Assembly (NCBI GenBank): GCA_021186555.1
Contig: JAJKFL010000002.1
Coordinates: forward strand, 3,634,501 to 3,698,500
Length of the DNA stretch: 64,000 nucleotides
DNA from: Reticulitermes speratus
Lineage: Eukaryota > Arthropoda > Insecta > Blattodea > Rhinotermitidae
Reading direction: 5' to 3'
Each line of letters starts with the position of its first letter. Position 1 is the first letter of the stretch. The notes below the pieces were generated by a model. That model saw only the letters and a list, made by a program, of their open reading frames with translations, ran no database searches and was not told the origin of the DNA. The position numbers and the translations under genes were made by a program. This document shows positions 42,535 through 53,992 of the stretch, one piece after another.

Positions 42535-42725
42535 ACTAAAACCACTTTTTTAAGTAGCTTTATTATTAAAATTGTTAAAAATTGTACCCTTACACGTGTT
42601 TCGATCCTAGGACCATCGTCAGGGGGGTTTTTGCTAAAAGCTACAGTCACTTCAACACATGATTTAAAATATTCTATCTGCACTTTGAAACATAAGTTAA
42701 AATCTTGTAAAAGGATTCGCTAAAA
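42535..42725. mobile_element. Penelope-like arm with hairpin motif
   Basis: On the minus strand CCTGACGATGGTCCTAGGAT is followed by CGAAACACGTGTAAGGGTA. The surrounding arm differs from those of the other families, and no partner arm is seen. Confidence 0.5.
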
Positions 42726-43266
42726 GTTGTAAAATTATCTTTTGTTGTTGCCGCTGATCTTAATATCAATGTATTTTGGTTGTAAGTTCTCGTGCAGGAC
42801 ACAGGACCATGGTCAAAGTCCAAGAAGTAAATTACTCCAAATGTGATAATATAACCTCAATTTAACCTCCCTGTTAGTATAAGAAGCGTAAATAAGTTCC
42901 CTGTTGTGTAATTTTCTTATCCCAAATCAGATTTTCGTCCTTAGACCAACGATATATTTCGTTGTATTCCGCTTTCATATACCCCTAGTTCATATTTTGT
43001 CCGACAGATGTCATTTTGTATAGTCATATAAACCGACAGGGAAAAGTTAATTATTATGAGTATACAGGCCTAGGTTTGTGCCTACGATTTTTTGGAAGTG
43101 TACTGCGTGATAACGCATTGAATAGTGAAATGCATTTCAGAATTTATGCATGCCTTAACTGTATCGAAAATTCTATTACATTTCTTGCCGTCCGAAGTTC
43201 TTAAACTTGACTCATTTCACGGTTTGTTTCTACCCTTCTGACAAGCCTTTCTCTTATAAGTGTCTC
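42726..43266. other. Unassigned sequence
   Basis: No gene is visible. Confidence 0.3.
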
Positions 43267-43269
43267 TTA

Positions 43270-43804
43270 AGCCGGGATTAGACGGCGCGTGGCTCGGTCG
43301 TTTTACGTCATAACTGACGTCACTGACAAAGAATCGTATTCAAACGCGCCGTGTAACCGGCCTGGCGCGGCGCGGAGTGTGATTGGTGGAGCGAAGCTCG
43401 CTGGATCGCCTCAGAAGCGGTTTTTTCACGATCCTCAAAGGGACTCGGCGCTGGGCGAGTTGCGGCTACACGGGCTTGCAGTCTACGCGCCAAGCCACTC
43501 TCGTCCAAGTGTCTATACACTTAGGTCTGGTCTTTGTTTTCTGCTGTCGGTGTGCGCGAAAGTGAAAGTTTCTGTCCCACAATTGGTATTGGCTAGAATG
43601 GAGTGGTCAAACGAGGACATTTTTAAGTTCATAGAACAACACGACTTATTCCACAAGCCCGAACCTACCCGAGCAAGGCCGCTGGTCCGCCATTTGCCGA
43701 GCTGCGCCGCGTCGTGTAGCCAGATCGTCTTTTCTGTTCCGATCTGTTGGCCGAGCAAGTGACGTCACGTCACTGGACGAGCCACGCGCCGTCTAATCCC
43801 GGCT
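43270..43804 (+). mobile_element. PIF/Harbinger-type nonautonomous element
   Basis: Ends AGCCGGGATTAGACGGCGCG and CGCGCCGTCTAATCCCGGCT form a long inverted repeat flanked by the 3-bp duplication TTA. The 535-bp interior is GC- and CpG-rich, unlike its surroundings. Confidence 0.85.
43598..43762 (+). pseudogene. Truncated Harbinger accessory (MADF/Myb-like) protein start
   Basis: MEWSNEDIFKFIEQHDLF resembles the start of the MADF-type DNA-binding protein carried as the second ORF of PIF/Harbinger elements (usual form: W-S/T-x-E-x-x-x-x-F-I-x). After about 25 residues the similarity is lost and the frame ends at 54 aa. The transposase ORF is absent. Confidence 0.45.
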
Positions 43805-44504
43805 TTACAGCTGCGATCTTGTAGTCTTAGGCTCTTTGTACTATATCCGGACTAATTTATTTATTACTTTTCTAAAGACGTTGTTGTCGTTGTTAATGCT
43901 GTTTTGGTTTTCGCGTAGTTATTCTATGTTTTTTTTTCAGTCATTTCCCATGAGATTTAGGACAGTTTCTTGACACAGACCTTTCATGATCTTCCCTTCA
44001 TTTGTTTGTATATATAACCCTCCTGTGCCTACAGACATCAAATACCGCAAGAATCGATTCTTTTTTATTAATTTGCTTGTCTAATTACTTACACTTTCTC
44101 CACCATATTTAGTCTCTTTGACTTTGTCACTTCACCGTCTGCTTCTTAGCTGTTAAGAAGAATTGTTTTGATGTCATTGGTGACGTATGAACTGTAGTGT
44201 GCTGCCATCTATGTGTGGCAGTGATAAATGAGAAATGGGCGGTTTATTTACTCTGGAGTAGAGACAAGGGTGGCTCTTGATATCGTTAATTGTTCTCCCA
44301 GATGGAACCATTAATTTGGCCAACAGAAATGTCATCTAGAGTCTAGATTCTACACCGCGGCCATTTTATTGCATATACGAACAGTACCGGGGGGGGGGGG
44401 GGGGTGGTAGAAGCCATTTCTGTGAAATTTAGACATAACCTATAATACTGCTTGTTGTGTATACATTCTACTTAGCGCATAACTTATCTTTTGAATCAAA
44501 CAAT
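43805..44504. other. Unassigned sequence
   Basis: No gene is visible; a 16-base G run lies at 44389-44404. Confidence 0.3.
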
Positions 44505-44850
44505 AAGACCAACGAATGCACTATATTGACCAATTTTATTCTGGCCTATTTCCCTACACGTGTTTCGGAACGTTAAAGTTCCATCTTCAGGGGTTTCTTT
44601 GTCTTATGCTACCAGATATTCACATATTAAAACCAAATTTACAATATATACACTAGTCTGTTGAACAGTCTTAAAACCTCATGTGAGTAGATATTCTGAC
44701 CACTTTGGAAGTTGTACGATGTGTACCTTTATCAGTTAAAAATATAAGATCTCACTTAAAAGAATATATAAAAACTGTTTTATAAAACGTTGTAATCTGT
44801 TCGTGGTATTGGCTGTTTGTTATTATTTTACGCAACTACTGGCATAGTTT
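44505..44850. mobile_element. Penelope-like arm related to 50567-51064
   Basis: GCACTATATTGACCAATTTT, TTCTGGCCTATTTCCC and CTACACGTGTTTCGGAACG match the left arm of 50567-51064. The following 200 bases match its central region in reverse order. The hairpin motif lies at 44566-44596 (minus). Confidence 0.7.
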
Positions 44851-45116
44851 TTATATCTCCGTAGTCATTTCTATGTGTTGTGAAACGTCTGTCCTGTCCT
44901 TTCAAGGTCTAGCGTGTAATGCTACTGCTGTCGTGTTTGTAGAGCGGTATCTTTTGAAGTTCAGTATATTTAGAAATACAAGATCAGCTAATTGCTTTAA
45001 AATATGACAACAACACTCCAATGGTTTGGGAAGAAAATAATAACAGAAAATTGCAGGTACATTAAAGATCAAATTAAGAGCAGATTAAATGCTTGCAATT
45101 CTTTTTGCATACTATA

Positions 45117-45690
45117 GCATTCTGCAGTCTGTCTTACGACAGGTCCGTAGCCTCTTCCAAAGCGAGTTCTCCACAGGGTGCGATCTAGTGCTTCCTCTTT
45201 CAATTTCCAGTATCTTCTCTTTTCCTTAAGGTCATCCAGTAGCTGCTTACGTCTTCTTCCTCGTCGTCACGTCATTTCTATCCTTCCCTCTAACTTTCCT
45301 TCAATCACGTGTTTCAGAAGGCAGTTTCTACGCAAGATGTGACCAATCCAGTTAGCCTTTCTTCTTTTTATTGTATGTACGATATTCCTCTCCTCCTTCA
45401 CTCTCTGTAATACTTCTTCATTTCTCACACGATCGGTCCAACTGATCTTCTCCATTCCCTTCTCCAGCACCACATTACAAAAGTTTCCAGATACTTCTGA
45501 TATACTTTCCGAAGTGTCCACGTTTCAGCACCACACAAAGCTATGCTCCAAATGTAGCACTTTACTAGTTTCTTCCTTAAATTTAAGTCCGGTTTGCTGG
45601 TGAAAAGAGTCTTCTTCTTGTTGAATGCTGTGCATAATATAGCATTTATTTCAGTATCATCTTTTGTACGTACATCTTTCACATGAAATT
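45117..45690 (-). pseudogene. LINE-C reverse transcriptase, C-terminal fragment
   Basis: On the minus strand: LRKKLVKCYIWSIALCGAET, then after a frameshift WTDRVRNEEVLQRVKEERN and RRKANWIGHILRRNCLLKHV. This is the thumb and C-terminal region (ALYGAETW and WIGHILRR motifs) of a non-LTR reverse transcriptase common in insects. Two overlapping frames and missing 5' parts make it inactive. The 3' end at 45117 (GACAGACTGCAGAATG) matches the unit repeated at 49211. Confidence 0.82.
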
Positions 45691-46399
45691 ATGAGAAAAA
45701 CGCGTACAAAGCTGGTCAGTATACGCGAAGGACTGGTACCTTTTGACAGACGGGTAAATAATATTATAATGGGCAAGGTAGTGTGGATTGGATTCAGCTG
45801 CCTCTTGACGGAGTCAATCCAATGCAGTGAATTTGGTGATTAGCTGAACCGTGTCTGGCTTCTAAAGAAGATATCAGTCTCGTGGAGTGATTATACAGGG
45901 TGTGTGTGTGTTTCCCTATAGTATTAACGTGACTGCCTATACCGCGTGCTTAATGCTGAATATTTTCCCATGTCATGTGAGTTACGTTTTTTTTAAACTG
46001 AAGCTCTATGTTTTCTTCAGCCCCAAGTTCTGAAGGCCTACTATGTGGGAAGTTGATTTGAAGCCCCACGCATTTGTCTGGACACTACAAGAAATAAATG
46101 AGTCGATTTGAGGTTCTCGAATAAGTATTGAGCGAGTTTTAAAATTTGTGTTAGGATCTTTGTTCTGCGTTACTATGACCAAGCGGGTTAGAGCAGCGGT
46201 AAAGCATCTGACTCACATTACTTATTTACCCGATTGGAATCCTAGCTGCGGACTGAACATCCTGATGTACGTATTGTATGACTTGTATTTCCTGCCCCAA
46301 TAAATTGCTGGGATGATACTTTGACATAGACTACGACTGCTTCCTCTCAATCTGTTGTTCAGAATTGTGCTGTTAGTGGCTGTTATACATAACACCAGG
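45691..46399. other. Unassigned sequence outside the inverted 114-bp arrays
   Basis: No gene is visible. A tRNA-like hint (GCGGGTTAGAGCAGCGGTAA at 46180) is too weak to call. Confidence 0.3.
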
Positions 46400-47234
46400 T
46401 TTAGCATTCAAAAATGCTACTTTATTCTCACACAATGTAAGTGTTTTGTGTGGATCTCAGAAAAAACAGCGATTATTTCACTGTACAGCATTAATTGACT
46501 GGTTTGTATACTGAGACGGAGTGTGTTTACTGCGCGGTACGGACTGTATTTATGTGTTTTGTGTGGATCTCAGAACAAACAGCGATTATTTCACTGTACA
46601 GCATTAACTGACTGGTTTGTATAACTGAGATGGAGTGTGTTTACTGCGCGGGTACGGACTGTATTATATGTGTTTTGTTGTGGATTCTCAGAACAAACAG
46701 CGATTATTTCACTGTACAACATTAACTGACTGGTTTGTATAACTGAGACGGAGTGTGTTTACTGCGCGGTACGGACTGTATTTATGTGTTTTGTGTGGAT
46801 CTCAGAACAAACAGCGATTATTTCACTGTACAACATTAACTGACTGGTTTGTATAACTGAGACGGAGTGTGTTTACTGCGCGGTACGGACTGTATTTATG
46901 TGTTTTGTGTGGATCTCAGAACAAACAGCGATTATTTCACTGTACAACATTAACTGACTGGTTTGTATAACTGAGACGGAGTGTGTTTACTGCGCGGTAC
47001 GGACTGTATTTATGTGTTTTGTGTGGATCTCAGAACAAACAGCGATTATTTCACTGTTACAACATTAACTGACTGGTTTGTATAACTGAGACGGAGTGTG
47101 TTTACTGCGCGGTACGGACTGTATTTATGTGTTTTGTGTGGATCTCAGAACAAACAGCGATTATTTCACTGTACAACATTAACTGACTGGTTTGTATAAC
47201 TGAGACGGAGTGTGTTTACTGCGCGGTACGAGCT
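46400..47234 (+). repeat. Left inverted arm: 114-bp tandem array, about 7 copies
   Basis: The outer end is TTTAGCATTCAAAA. Units GTGTGGATCTCAGAACAAAC...TGAGACGGAGTGTGTTTACT follow at 113-117 bp spacing, ending at CGGTACGAGCT. The same structure in reverse occupies 53993-55514. Confidence 0.92.
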
Positions 47235-48040
47235 GGGCCTTTAATTCAGGCGGGACAAGTTTTTCTCCGAGTACTTCCGTTTTCCCCTGTCAATATCATT
47301 CAACCAACGCTCCATACTTGTCTTCATCTATAGGTTGCTCTTACCAGAAGGACAAATGGGCGAAGTATGGGAACCTTCCAAAAAGCGATGATCTTTCGGA
47401 AATCGGGGGGGGGGGGGGGGCATTGGATACTAAAGTACTGTCATTTTTTTAAGTTTGTTGGCGGTCTGCATGCTATACACGGTAATGCTGTGAAATTATT
47501 TAATCCTATTTAAAAGATTAACACAGCGTCATAAAATTACTGAATGCTTAACTAATCGTGTTTTATTTCTTTTGATTTTCATATGCAACAAATGTAAATG
47601 CTAGGTTCGACACTTGGCTTTATCTTCAATACTCCTTTTTGTGTCTCTTACATAAAAATATGTTATAAATTCCACGCACAGTCGACACAGTCGAGTGCTG
47701 CTAGCATTTTCCAACCTTTTGATGTTCATGTGAACAGCGTTCGTGGAAATGAATTATGATATCGTCTCCTGTCTGTTACACGTTCGTTATCATGTCGGAT
47801 CTGTAACGACATGTCGCACTTAATTAGCACGGTACATTCACATATCTTGCACACGGTTTATATCGAGTGTCTGTTGATCGCCACCGATGTTTGCTACACT
47901 AAACAGACTTACACTGCATTTATCAACTTAACTTGGCTCATTTTTTTCTCGGCTTTTGTTACGCGGACTTTGCACGATGTTCATTTAATGAGCTCATTAT
48001 GAAAAGACTGCGTGTAACCGTCTCTTTGGCTTAAGTTAGT
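47235..48040. other. Unassigned interior sequence
   Basis: No gene is recognised. A 16-base G run lies at 47405-47420. The short open frame across it is not convincing. Confidence 0.3.
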
Positions 48041-48045
48041 TACTT

Positions 48046-48372
48046 CCTGTCGCTCCTTGCTGAGCTCCTTTCAGAGGTTTCTTGGTCTGGAAGTGTGCTT
48101 TCCGTAGTGGGTGACCAGTCCACTGACTGCAGAAGTTCTACTCATCCTGATATGACTGCCAGAGCCATCTAGCAGTTAATCAGGAGAGGGTGAGAAATGG
48201 CCGCTGAATTTCATATATTCATGCCCGTAAGGTTCTTTTACATGCCGTAAATCCGAAGTAAGTGGTGCTACTGGATTTTTATCACCCTTAAAAATCCATC
48301 GACCTCGGCCGGGATCGAACCCGCGAACCTTGGGTCCAGTGGCGAGCGCGCTAACCACTAGTCCACCGAGGG
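48046..48372 (-). mobile_element. SINE family B, copy 2
   Basis: On the minus strand the head GGTGGACTAGTGGTTAGCGC with box B GGGTTCGATCCC is well preserved and is followed by the body seen at 22288 and 63027. Confidence 0.88.
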
Positions 48373-48431
48373 CTACTTTGCAAATATATCTAAGAACTCT
48401 GTATTAGTCTCACTGTGCATCTCTTTAACAA

Positions 48432-48683
48432 TTCACTGTCCACAAACCAACTAAATGCACTTTTCCACTTTCACTTTTCTTTATTTACAAGTTCACCCCT
48501 ACATATGTTTCGGTCCTCTTAAAGACCATCATCAGGGGTTATAAAATTACGTGTAGATTGAACGTAATTTTGTACCCCCTGATGATGGTCTGTAACAGGA
48601 CCGAAACATATGTAGGGGTGAACTTGTAAATAAAGAGAAGTGAAAGTGAAAAAAGTACATTTAGTTGGTTTGTGGACAGTGAA
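48432..48683. mobile_element. 252-bp fold-back palindrome with two hairpin motifs
   Basis: Arms of about 107 bp (TTCACTGTCCACAAACCAAC and complement) surround a short centre that is itself an inverted repeat (AAAATTACG/CGTAATTTT). Each arm contains CCTGATGATGGTC...GACCGAAACATATG (48507-48536 minus, 48578-48608 plus). Confidence 0.85.
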
Positions 48684-48825
48684 GTATTTCTATGAAGTTT
48701 AATGTTGTGGCGATATACTAAAAGTTATGCAGTTTCAACCATTTTACAGTTGAAATATGAAGACAGAATTAAAATTCCTCCAGTACAGTGTTTAACATAC
48801 TAAATATTTAAAATTAAATTTGACT

Positions 48826-49805
48826 ACCTACCTAACTAGCTAACTAACTAACTAACTAACTAAGCAACCGACTAAACTCGTGCAGCAGAGACCGGTACTC
48901 AGCTATTCAAAAATACCCTCGCATTTATGGAATCCGGAAAGTCATTACAATGTTAACAGCGGTCTACCACATGTCCTTATCCTAAGCCCGATTAAGTCAA
49001 TCCTCAAACTTCTGTGCCTATTTCTTTAAGATGTGTTTTAATATTATCCTTCTATCTACGCCTAAGCTTTCCAAATGGTCCCTTTCCTTCTGGTCTCTCA
49101 CCAAAAACCTGTACGAGTAAACACTTTTTCTCTCCCCCATGCGTGCCACATGCTCTGTCAATCTCAACTCTCTTTATTTCATCATCCGCATGAAGTTTGG
49201 TGGGGAGTTCATTCATTCTGTAGTCTGTCTTACGACAGGCCCGTAGCCTCTTCATTCTGTAGTCTGTCTTACGACAGGTCCGTAGCCTCTTCATTCTGCA
49301 GTCTGTCTTAGGACAGGTCCGTAGCCTCTTCATTCTGCAGTCTGTCTTAGGACAGGTCCGTAGCCTCTTCATTCTGTAGTCTGTCTTATGACAGGTCCGT
49401 AGCCTCTTCCAAAGCGAGTTCTCCACAGAGTTCGATCTAGTGCTTCCTCTTTCAATTTGAGAAGTACAAATTATTAAGCTCCTATTTATGTAATTGTCTC
49501 AAGTATGCTTTTACTGCCTCCCCCTTAGACCCAAATATCCTCCTCAGCGCCCTATTGTCAAACAGCTTCAGCCAGCGTTCGTCCCTTATTGTGAAAGACC
49601 AAGTTCCACATCCACATATCCGATTCCATAAAGGAACACTTTTGCTGTCTGAAAGACTGTAAGCTTCCAAAGAATTTCTTCTCTGCTTCATAGAGGCCGG
49701 TTTCCTTAAATTATATAACTGAAAATACTGCAGAGTCCATAGCTTGCTAGCCCAGGAACCATTCCTTAATGACAATTCTGAAACCTTTTCGAGCGCTCGG
49801 ATAAA
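48826..49805 (-). pseudogene. LINE-A-like 3' part interrupted by LINE-C repeat block
   Basis: The minus strand encodes WSFTIRDERWLKLFDNRALR and RRIFGSKGE, a diverged form of the LREEHRLRVFENRVLRRIFG region of LINE-A. Further on come the RKPRR-type C-terminus and a TTAG-repeat tail (48835-48863). The block 49211-49457 has inserted in the middle. Confidence 0.75.
49211..49457 (-). repeat. LINE-C 3' end with its last 39 bp repeated five times
   Basis: CATTCTGTAGTCTGTCTTAC-GACAGGTCCGTAGCCTCTT repeats every 39 bp from 49211 to about 49408 and then runs into CCAAAGCGAGTTCTCCACAG, the same order as the single-copy 3' end at 45117. The 13-aa repeat read on the minus strand (RLRTCPKTDCRMK) is a by-product. 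Confidence 0.85.
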
Positions 49806-50478
49806 TTACCTACTGTATATTTGGCTATAATCGCTGCTAGGACTATCAGATGTTTTTGTAATTGCAAGAAGTCCCGTGGAGGCGTGTCAGTTACGAGACA
49901 ACTGAACGTTGACTGCTTTCGTGAAGGAGTGGGGGTGTATAACGGTAGCGTAAGTTGTTAAGAAGGGCACAAGTTTCGTCCATCTTTTGTAGTGTTTTAA
50001 GTGTGTTATTAAAGGCTATAAGTGCAGTGTTTTGTTATTATAAACAACAAAATTACCAAATGTAACATCTAAACATTTAATTGCAGTGACAGTGTTCTAT
50101 ATTCACCGTAAATATGACGTACGTACTTTGTGTAAAGTTACTGTTGTTATGTTATTGAATGCGGTGTTTGTTTAGTGACTGTTTTATTGTTGTTGCGTTG
50201 TTGTTGGTGGTGTTTTTTATATTTGTGCTATGACTACTCTTGAGGAATGTTTCCACCAAACGTCACCCCAGCAGTGTTTGTAAGTACATTACATGATTAT
50301 TCAAGATATTTATTAGAACTATTTCTCAAACTGTGTTGCTCGCAACCCCTTGATTTCACGGGAAGTATCAATCCGACAGTCTTTCGATTTTTGAACGTGT
50401 AAAATTACAATTTATAATGCTTTTATAGCGTGAGTGAATGAATGTTTTTCCTGTGAGATATGTAACACACGTGTATGG
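49806..50478. other. Unassigned interior sequence
   Basis: No gene is visible. Confidence 0.3.
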
Positions 50479-51294
50479 GGAGCTGCGATAGCGTGGTTGA
50501 TATGGTGACTAGGCTACGGGCTGGAATGTCCGGGGTTCGAATGCCGGTAGGAACAAGAGACGTTCTTTCACAGTATTACCACCGTGCATTTTGTTAAATC
50601 AATAGTAAGACCGACAAATGCACTATATTGACCAATTTTATTCTGGCCTATTTCCCCTTACCCTACACGTGTTTCGGAACTTTAAAGTTCCATCTTCAGG
50701 GGCTTGTCTTAAGCTACCTATTATTTACATATTACGTAAAATAATAACAAACAGCCAATGCCACGGATTACAACGTTCCTATAACAAACAGTTTTTTACA
50801 CCTCTACGTGAGCTTTTACATTTCCAACTGATAACTGTACACATCGTACTATTTTAAAGTGTTCCGAATAATTTTATAAGTGGTTTTATGACTGTCAGCA
50901 GACTATTGTACACATTGTGAATCTGTTTTTAATATGTAAATAATAGGTAGCTTAAGACAAGCCCCTGAAGATGGAACTTTAAAGTTCCGAAACACGTGTA
51001 GGGTAAGGGGAAATAGGCCAGAATAAAATTGGTAAATATAGTGCATTTGTCGGTCTTACTATTGAAGAGACGTTCTGTTTTCCATTAACGTCTAGACCGG
51101 CTCTGAAGCCCACCCAGCTTCATATTAAATGTGTATTATTGTTTTTTTCCGGGAGTAAAACGGGCGGGGCGTGATGATAACCACTCACCTCCACCTAGCG
51201 TCGAGTTTAAGAGTAAGTGGCGTTATACCTCTGCTCCCTCTGTATGCGTTCATGGTGTAGACAGGGACAAGTTTGCCCTTTACCTTTACCTTTA
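50479..51294 (+). mobile_element. SINE family D copy split by a Penelope-like insertion
   Basis: Head (GGTGACTAGGCTACGGGCTG, box B GGGTTCGAATGCC) lies before 50566 and the body resumes at 51065 (ACGTCTAGACCGGCTCTGAA), ending in a CCTTTACCTTTA tail. Confidence 0.85.
50567..51064. mobile_element. Penelope-like fold-back insertion, best preserved
   Basis: It is flanked by a perfect 12-bp duplication AAGAGACGTTCT (50555-50566 and 51065-51076) within a SINE. Arms 50600-50734 and 50930-51064 are inverted copies with one visible mismatch in 135 bp. A 33-bp extension (50567-50599) occurs only on the left. Both arms carry the hairpin motif (50668-50696 minus, 50967-50995 plus). No coding sequence remains. 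Confidence 0.85.
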
Positions 51295-51961
51295 TTGGTG
51301 ATCAATATTTGTGGATTACTTTCGGCCCTAAAGAGGTGACATTTCCTGGATTCCAGATCTTTTATGTAAGGGGGGGGGGGGGGGGGGTGGTGGTGGTGGT
51401 GGAATCAAGAAAAATGATATACGATTGCAAGATTATTAATTAGAATGGCCACAAATTCTGATATCAGATGCTCCAAATTTTATGGCATAATCTCGTGCAA
51501 GCTTTCAGTAAAAAAAGTGCTTTACGCAAGTTTATAAAACTGGGTGTTACCACAGTGTTACCACAGTGTTACAACAGTGTTACCACAGTGTTACAACAGT
51601 GTTACAACAGTGTCTATCAAGGTAACGCAGATTGTCAGATTTACTCCAATTTGTTCTTTTGTTTTCCTTCTTTCACTGTGACGTTTGGCGCATTTGACTG
51701 ACTGTTTCCGAACCACCTCTCAGACGTTGGCCTTCTGCAGCTTAATGTTACCGATTTCGTTTGTAGACAGTAAGAACTCTGATTTGGCCCACATTGCGCT
51801 CAATGTGTGTGTTACGTAAGTAATATACGTGTAGCCTAACGTAACGTAAGCCGACACAATTTACGCAACGACTTACCTGTAATTACGACCTGTTTAGCCA
51901 AATTGTACGTCTGAAGAAGACCATGGGCAAACGAAAATCCTTTTGTTGGCACATTACAGGA
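51295..51961. other. Unassigned interior sequence with simple repeats
   Basis: It holds an 18-base G run (51370-51387) followed by TGG repeats, and an ACAGTGTTACC tandem (51547-51612). No gene is visible. Confidence 0.4.
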
Positions 51962-52619
51962 TGACCTAACTAACTAACTAACTAAGTAACTAACTAACTA
52001 ATTCCATGGAGCAGAGTCCTTCTTGAGAAGCTAACAGGTCTCAGTTAGTCAACAAATTCCCCGCGTTTTATGGAACCCAAAGGTTCATTACCGCAATCAC
52101 AACAGCCCGCCACCTGTCCCTATCCTGAGCCATATCAATCCAGTCCATGCTCCCCATCCCACTTCTTGAAGATCCATTTTAATATTATCCTCCCATCTAC
52201 GCCTGGGTTTTCCATGTGGTCTCCTTCCCTCAGGTCTCCCCACCAAAATCCTGTATGCACCTCTCCCCTCACCCATACGTGCTACATGCCCCGCCCACCT
52301 CATTCTTCTTGATTTGATCAGCCGAATAATATTTGGTGATCAATACAGATCATTAAGTTCCTCGTTATGTAGTCTTCTCCACTCCCCTGTTACTCGTCCC
52401 TCTTAGGCCCAAATATTCCCCTCAGCACCCTATTCTCGAACACCCTCAGCCTATGTTCCTCCCTCAGTGTGACAGACCAAGTTTCACACCCATACAAAAC
52501 AACAGGCAAAATTACAGTTCTGTATATCTTAATGTTTGTATTTTTGGATAGCAAACTGTAAGACAGAAGATCCTGCACCGAATGATAAAAAGCATTACGT
52601 GACTTCAGTCTGCTCTTCA
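51962..52619 (-). pseudogene. LINE-A, C-terminal coding part and TTAG tail
   Basis: On the minus strand: [40 protein letters not shown] and [19 protein letters not shown], in the normal order but in different frames. The 3' end carries the CTAA/TTAG repeat (51967-51999) shared with 30422 and 48835. It is a 5'-truncated copy. Confidence 0.88.
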
Positions 52620-53580
52620 TTGTTGTGTGACACTCGATATTTGCATATAGTTGACAATGATGTGTAGGTGAACAACACACACAGAATTCATTGTTGTGTT
52701 CCCACTACAACAATGGTTAGGCGAATGCGCCACAATGTTACGTTACACGTACATTGTCGGTTTTGTTGCGGAATATTTTGGACATTATGCTACATTTTGT
52801 TAGTAGTAACAATACGGAGTAAGCAGTTAAATCATGCGCGAAGACATATTTGCATTCAACACTGTCACAGTAATAGTGACGAATTCTACTGTTTTTCACA
52901 GTCTGGTAGTAAAATTCTACCATAAAATTTTCAACTAGGTTTTTTCCCTCGTACGTTTGCTCTTTCTTATGTTCTTCGTCCACTTTATTAAGTTCAGGGC
53001 GGCGTCATAAAGAGGCCAACACGTACTTGGGGATCCTCTGCTTACGTATTCGCTTTGTGCTTGTTATTGCTTCCAAGCTCCAAAAGGAAGAGCAGGAAAT
53101 TTCAAAGCCTAAGCCTCGCTGTCAATATTGACATTTCGTGTATATTGCCAAAAAAAATATATATAGCTAGGTAAGAAATTCTTTCTTGGTACCGCGAGGT
53201 ATGAGTGGGTCGAACTCAGAAAAGATAACATTACCGTTGTGGAGACTTTGCTGGCACAACAGACGCTGTTTGAAAAGAGCGATCTTGTATTAAAAGTGGT
53301 GTAACATGTGACCTTGGTCTCTGGGAAACGTAACAGATGCTTGTCGAAAATTGTGGGTCGTGGAAAATTCAGAAGACTCGGCATTGGTGGAGGTTATGTT
53401 TCCATTAGTTCAGTAATTACACCGAGCACACTGTTGTGGCGGTGGATTGCTGGGCAGAACTTTAGAAGCTGCTTGTTAGGACATCAGACAGGGTTAAGAC
53501 TCTTCTTAAAACCCTTAAAAAACCAAGAGAGAGAGAGAGATTGAGTGAAAAAGGGGGTTTGCAGTGATAGGCGCTACATT

Positions 53581-53639
<59 letters not shown>

Positions 53640-53990
53640 ATACTATTGGGGAATCATAAATGTTTACTGCTCTGAAGGTTCCCAGGCAGTGCTCGCTCGT
53701 CCTTCTCGTAACAAACGTAGGCTCGAAACAACATAAAGCTTTGGGAAGGAAAGAAAGTAGCGTGATGGGTAGTGGATTGTTGGGAGTATGCAGCAGAGGA
53801 GAGAAGCTGAGAATTTGGGCCGAGTTTTGGGTTTGGAGGGCAGCATTATGAGGAAATTTTAATCACGTTGGGAGGCCTGTATTTTGGCGGAAATTTAGCA
53901 GTTCATATTGAGACGGTATGCATGGGAAGCTTGCAGTGCAACGTAGATTTCGAAGAATAATTATGATTAGACTGAATTACATTTAAAGAT
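52620..53990. other. Unassigned interior sequence with TAC microsatellite
   Basis: No gene is recognised; the open frames near 53308 and 53545 match nothing I know. A TAC run of about 60 bp lies at 53579-53638. Confidence 0.35.
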
Positions 53991-53992
53991 TT

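Noticed and set aside
42598-42626. Canonical hammerhead ribozyme
   Set aside because: The CTGA-GA and GAAA blocks are present, but an extra T before stem II appears in every copy, so I report it only as hammerhead-like.
43289-43762. 157-aa frame across the whole Harbinger element
   Set aside because: The first 100 residues read through the terminal repeat and GC-rich leader; only the part from 43598 resembles a protein.
48432-48683. CRISPR-like or terminator-like palindrome
   Set aside because: This is a eukaryotic sequence, and the structure is a dispersed fold-back element with relatives elsewhere.
53545-53736. Tyr-rich frame over the TAC microsatellite
   Set aside because: Translation of a simple repeat.
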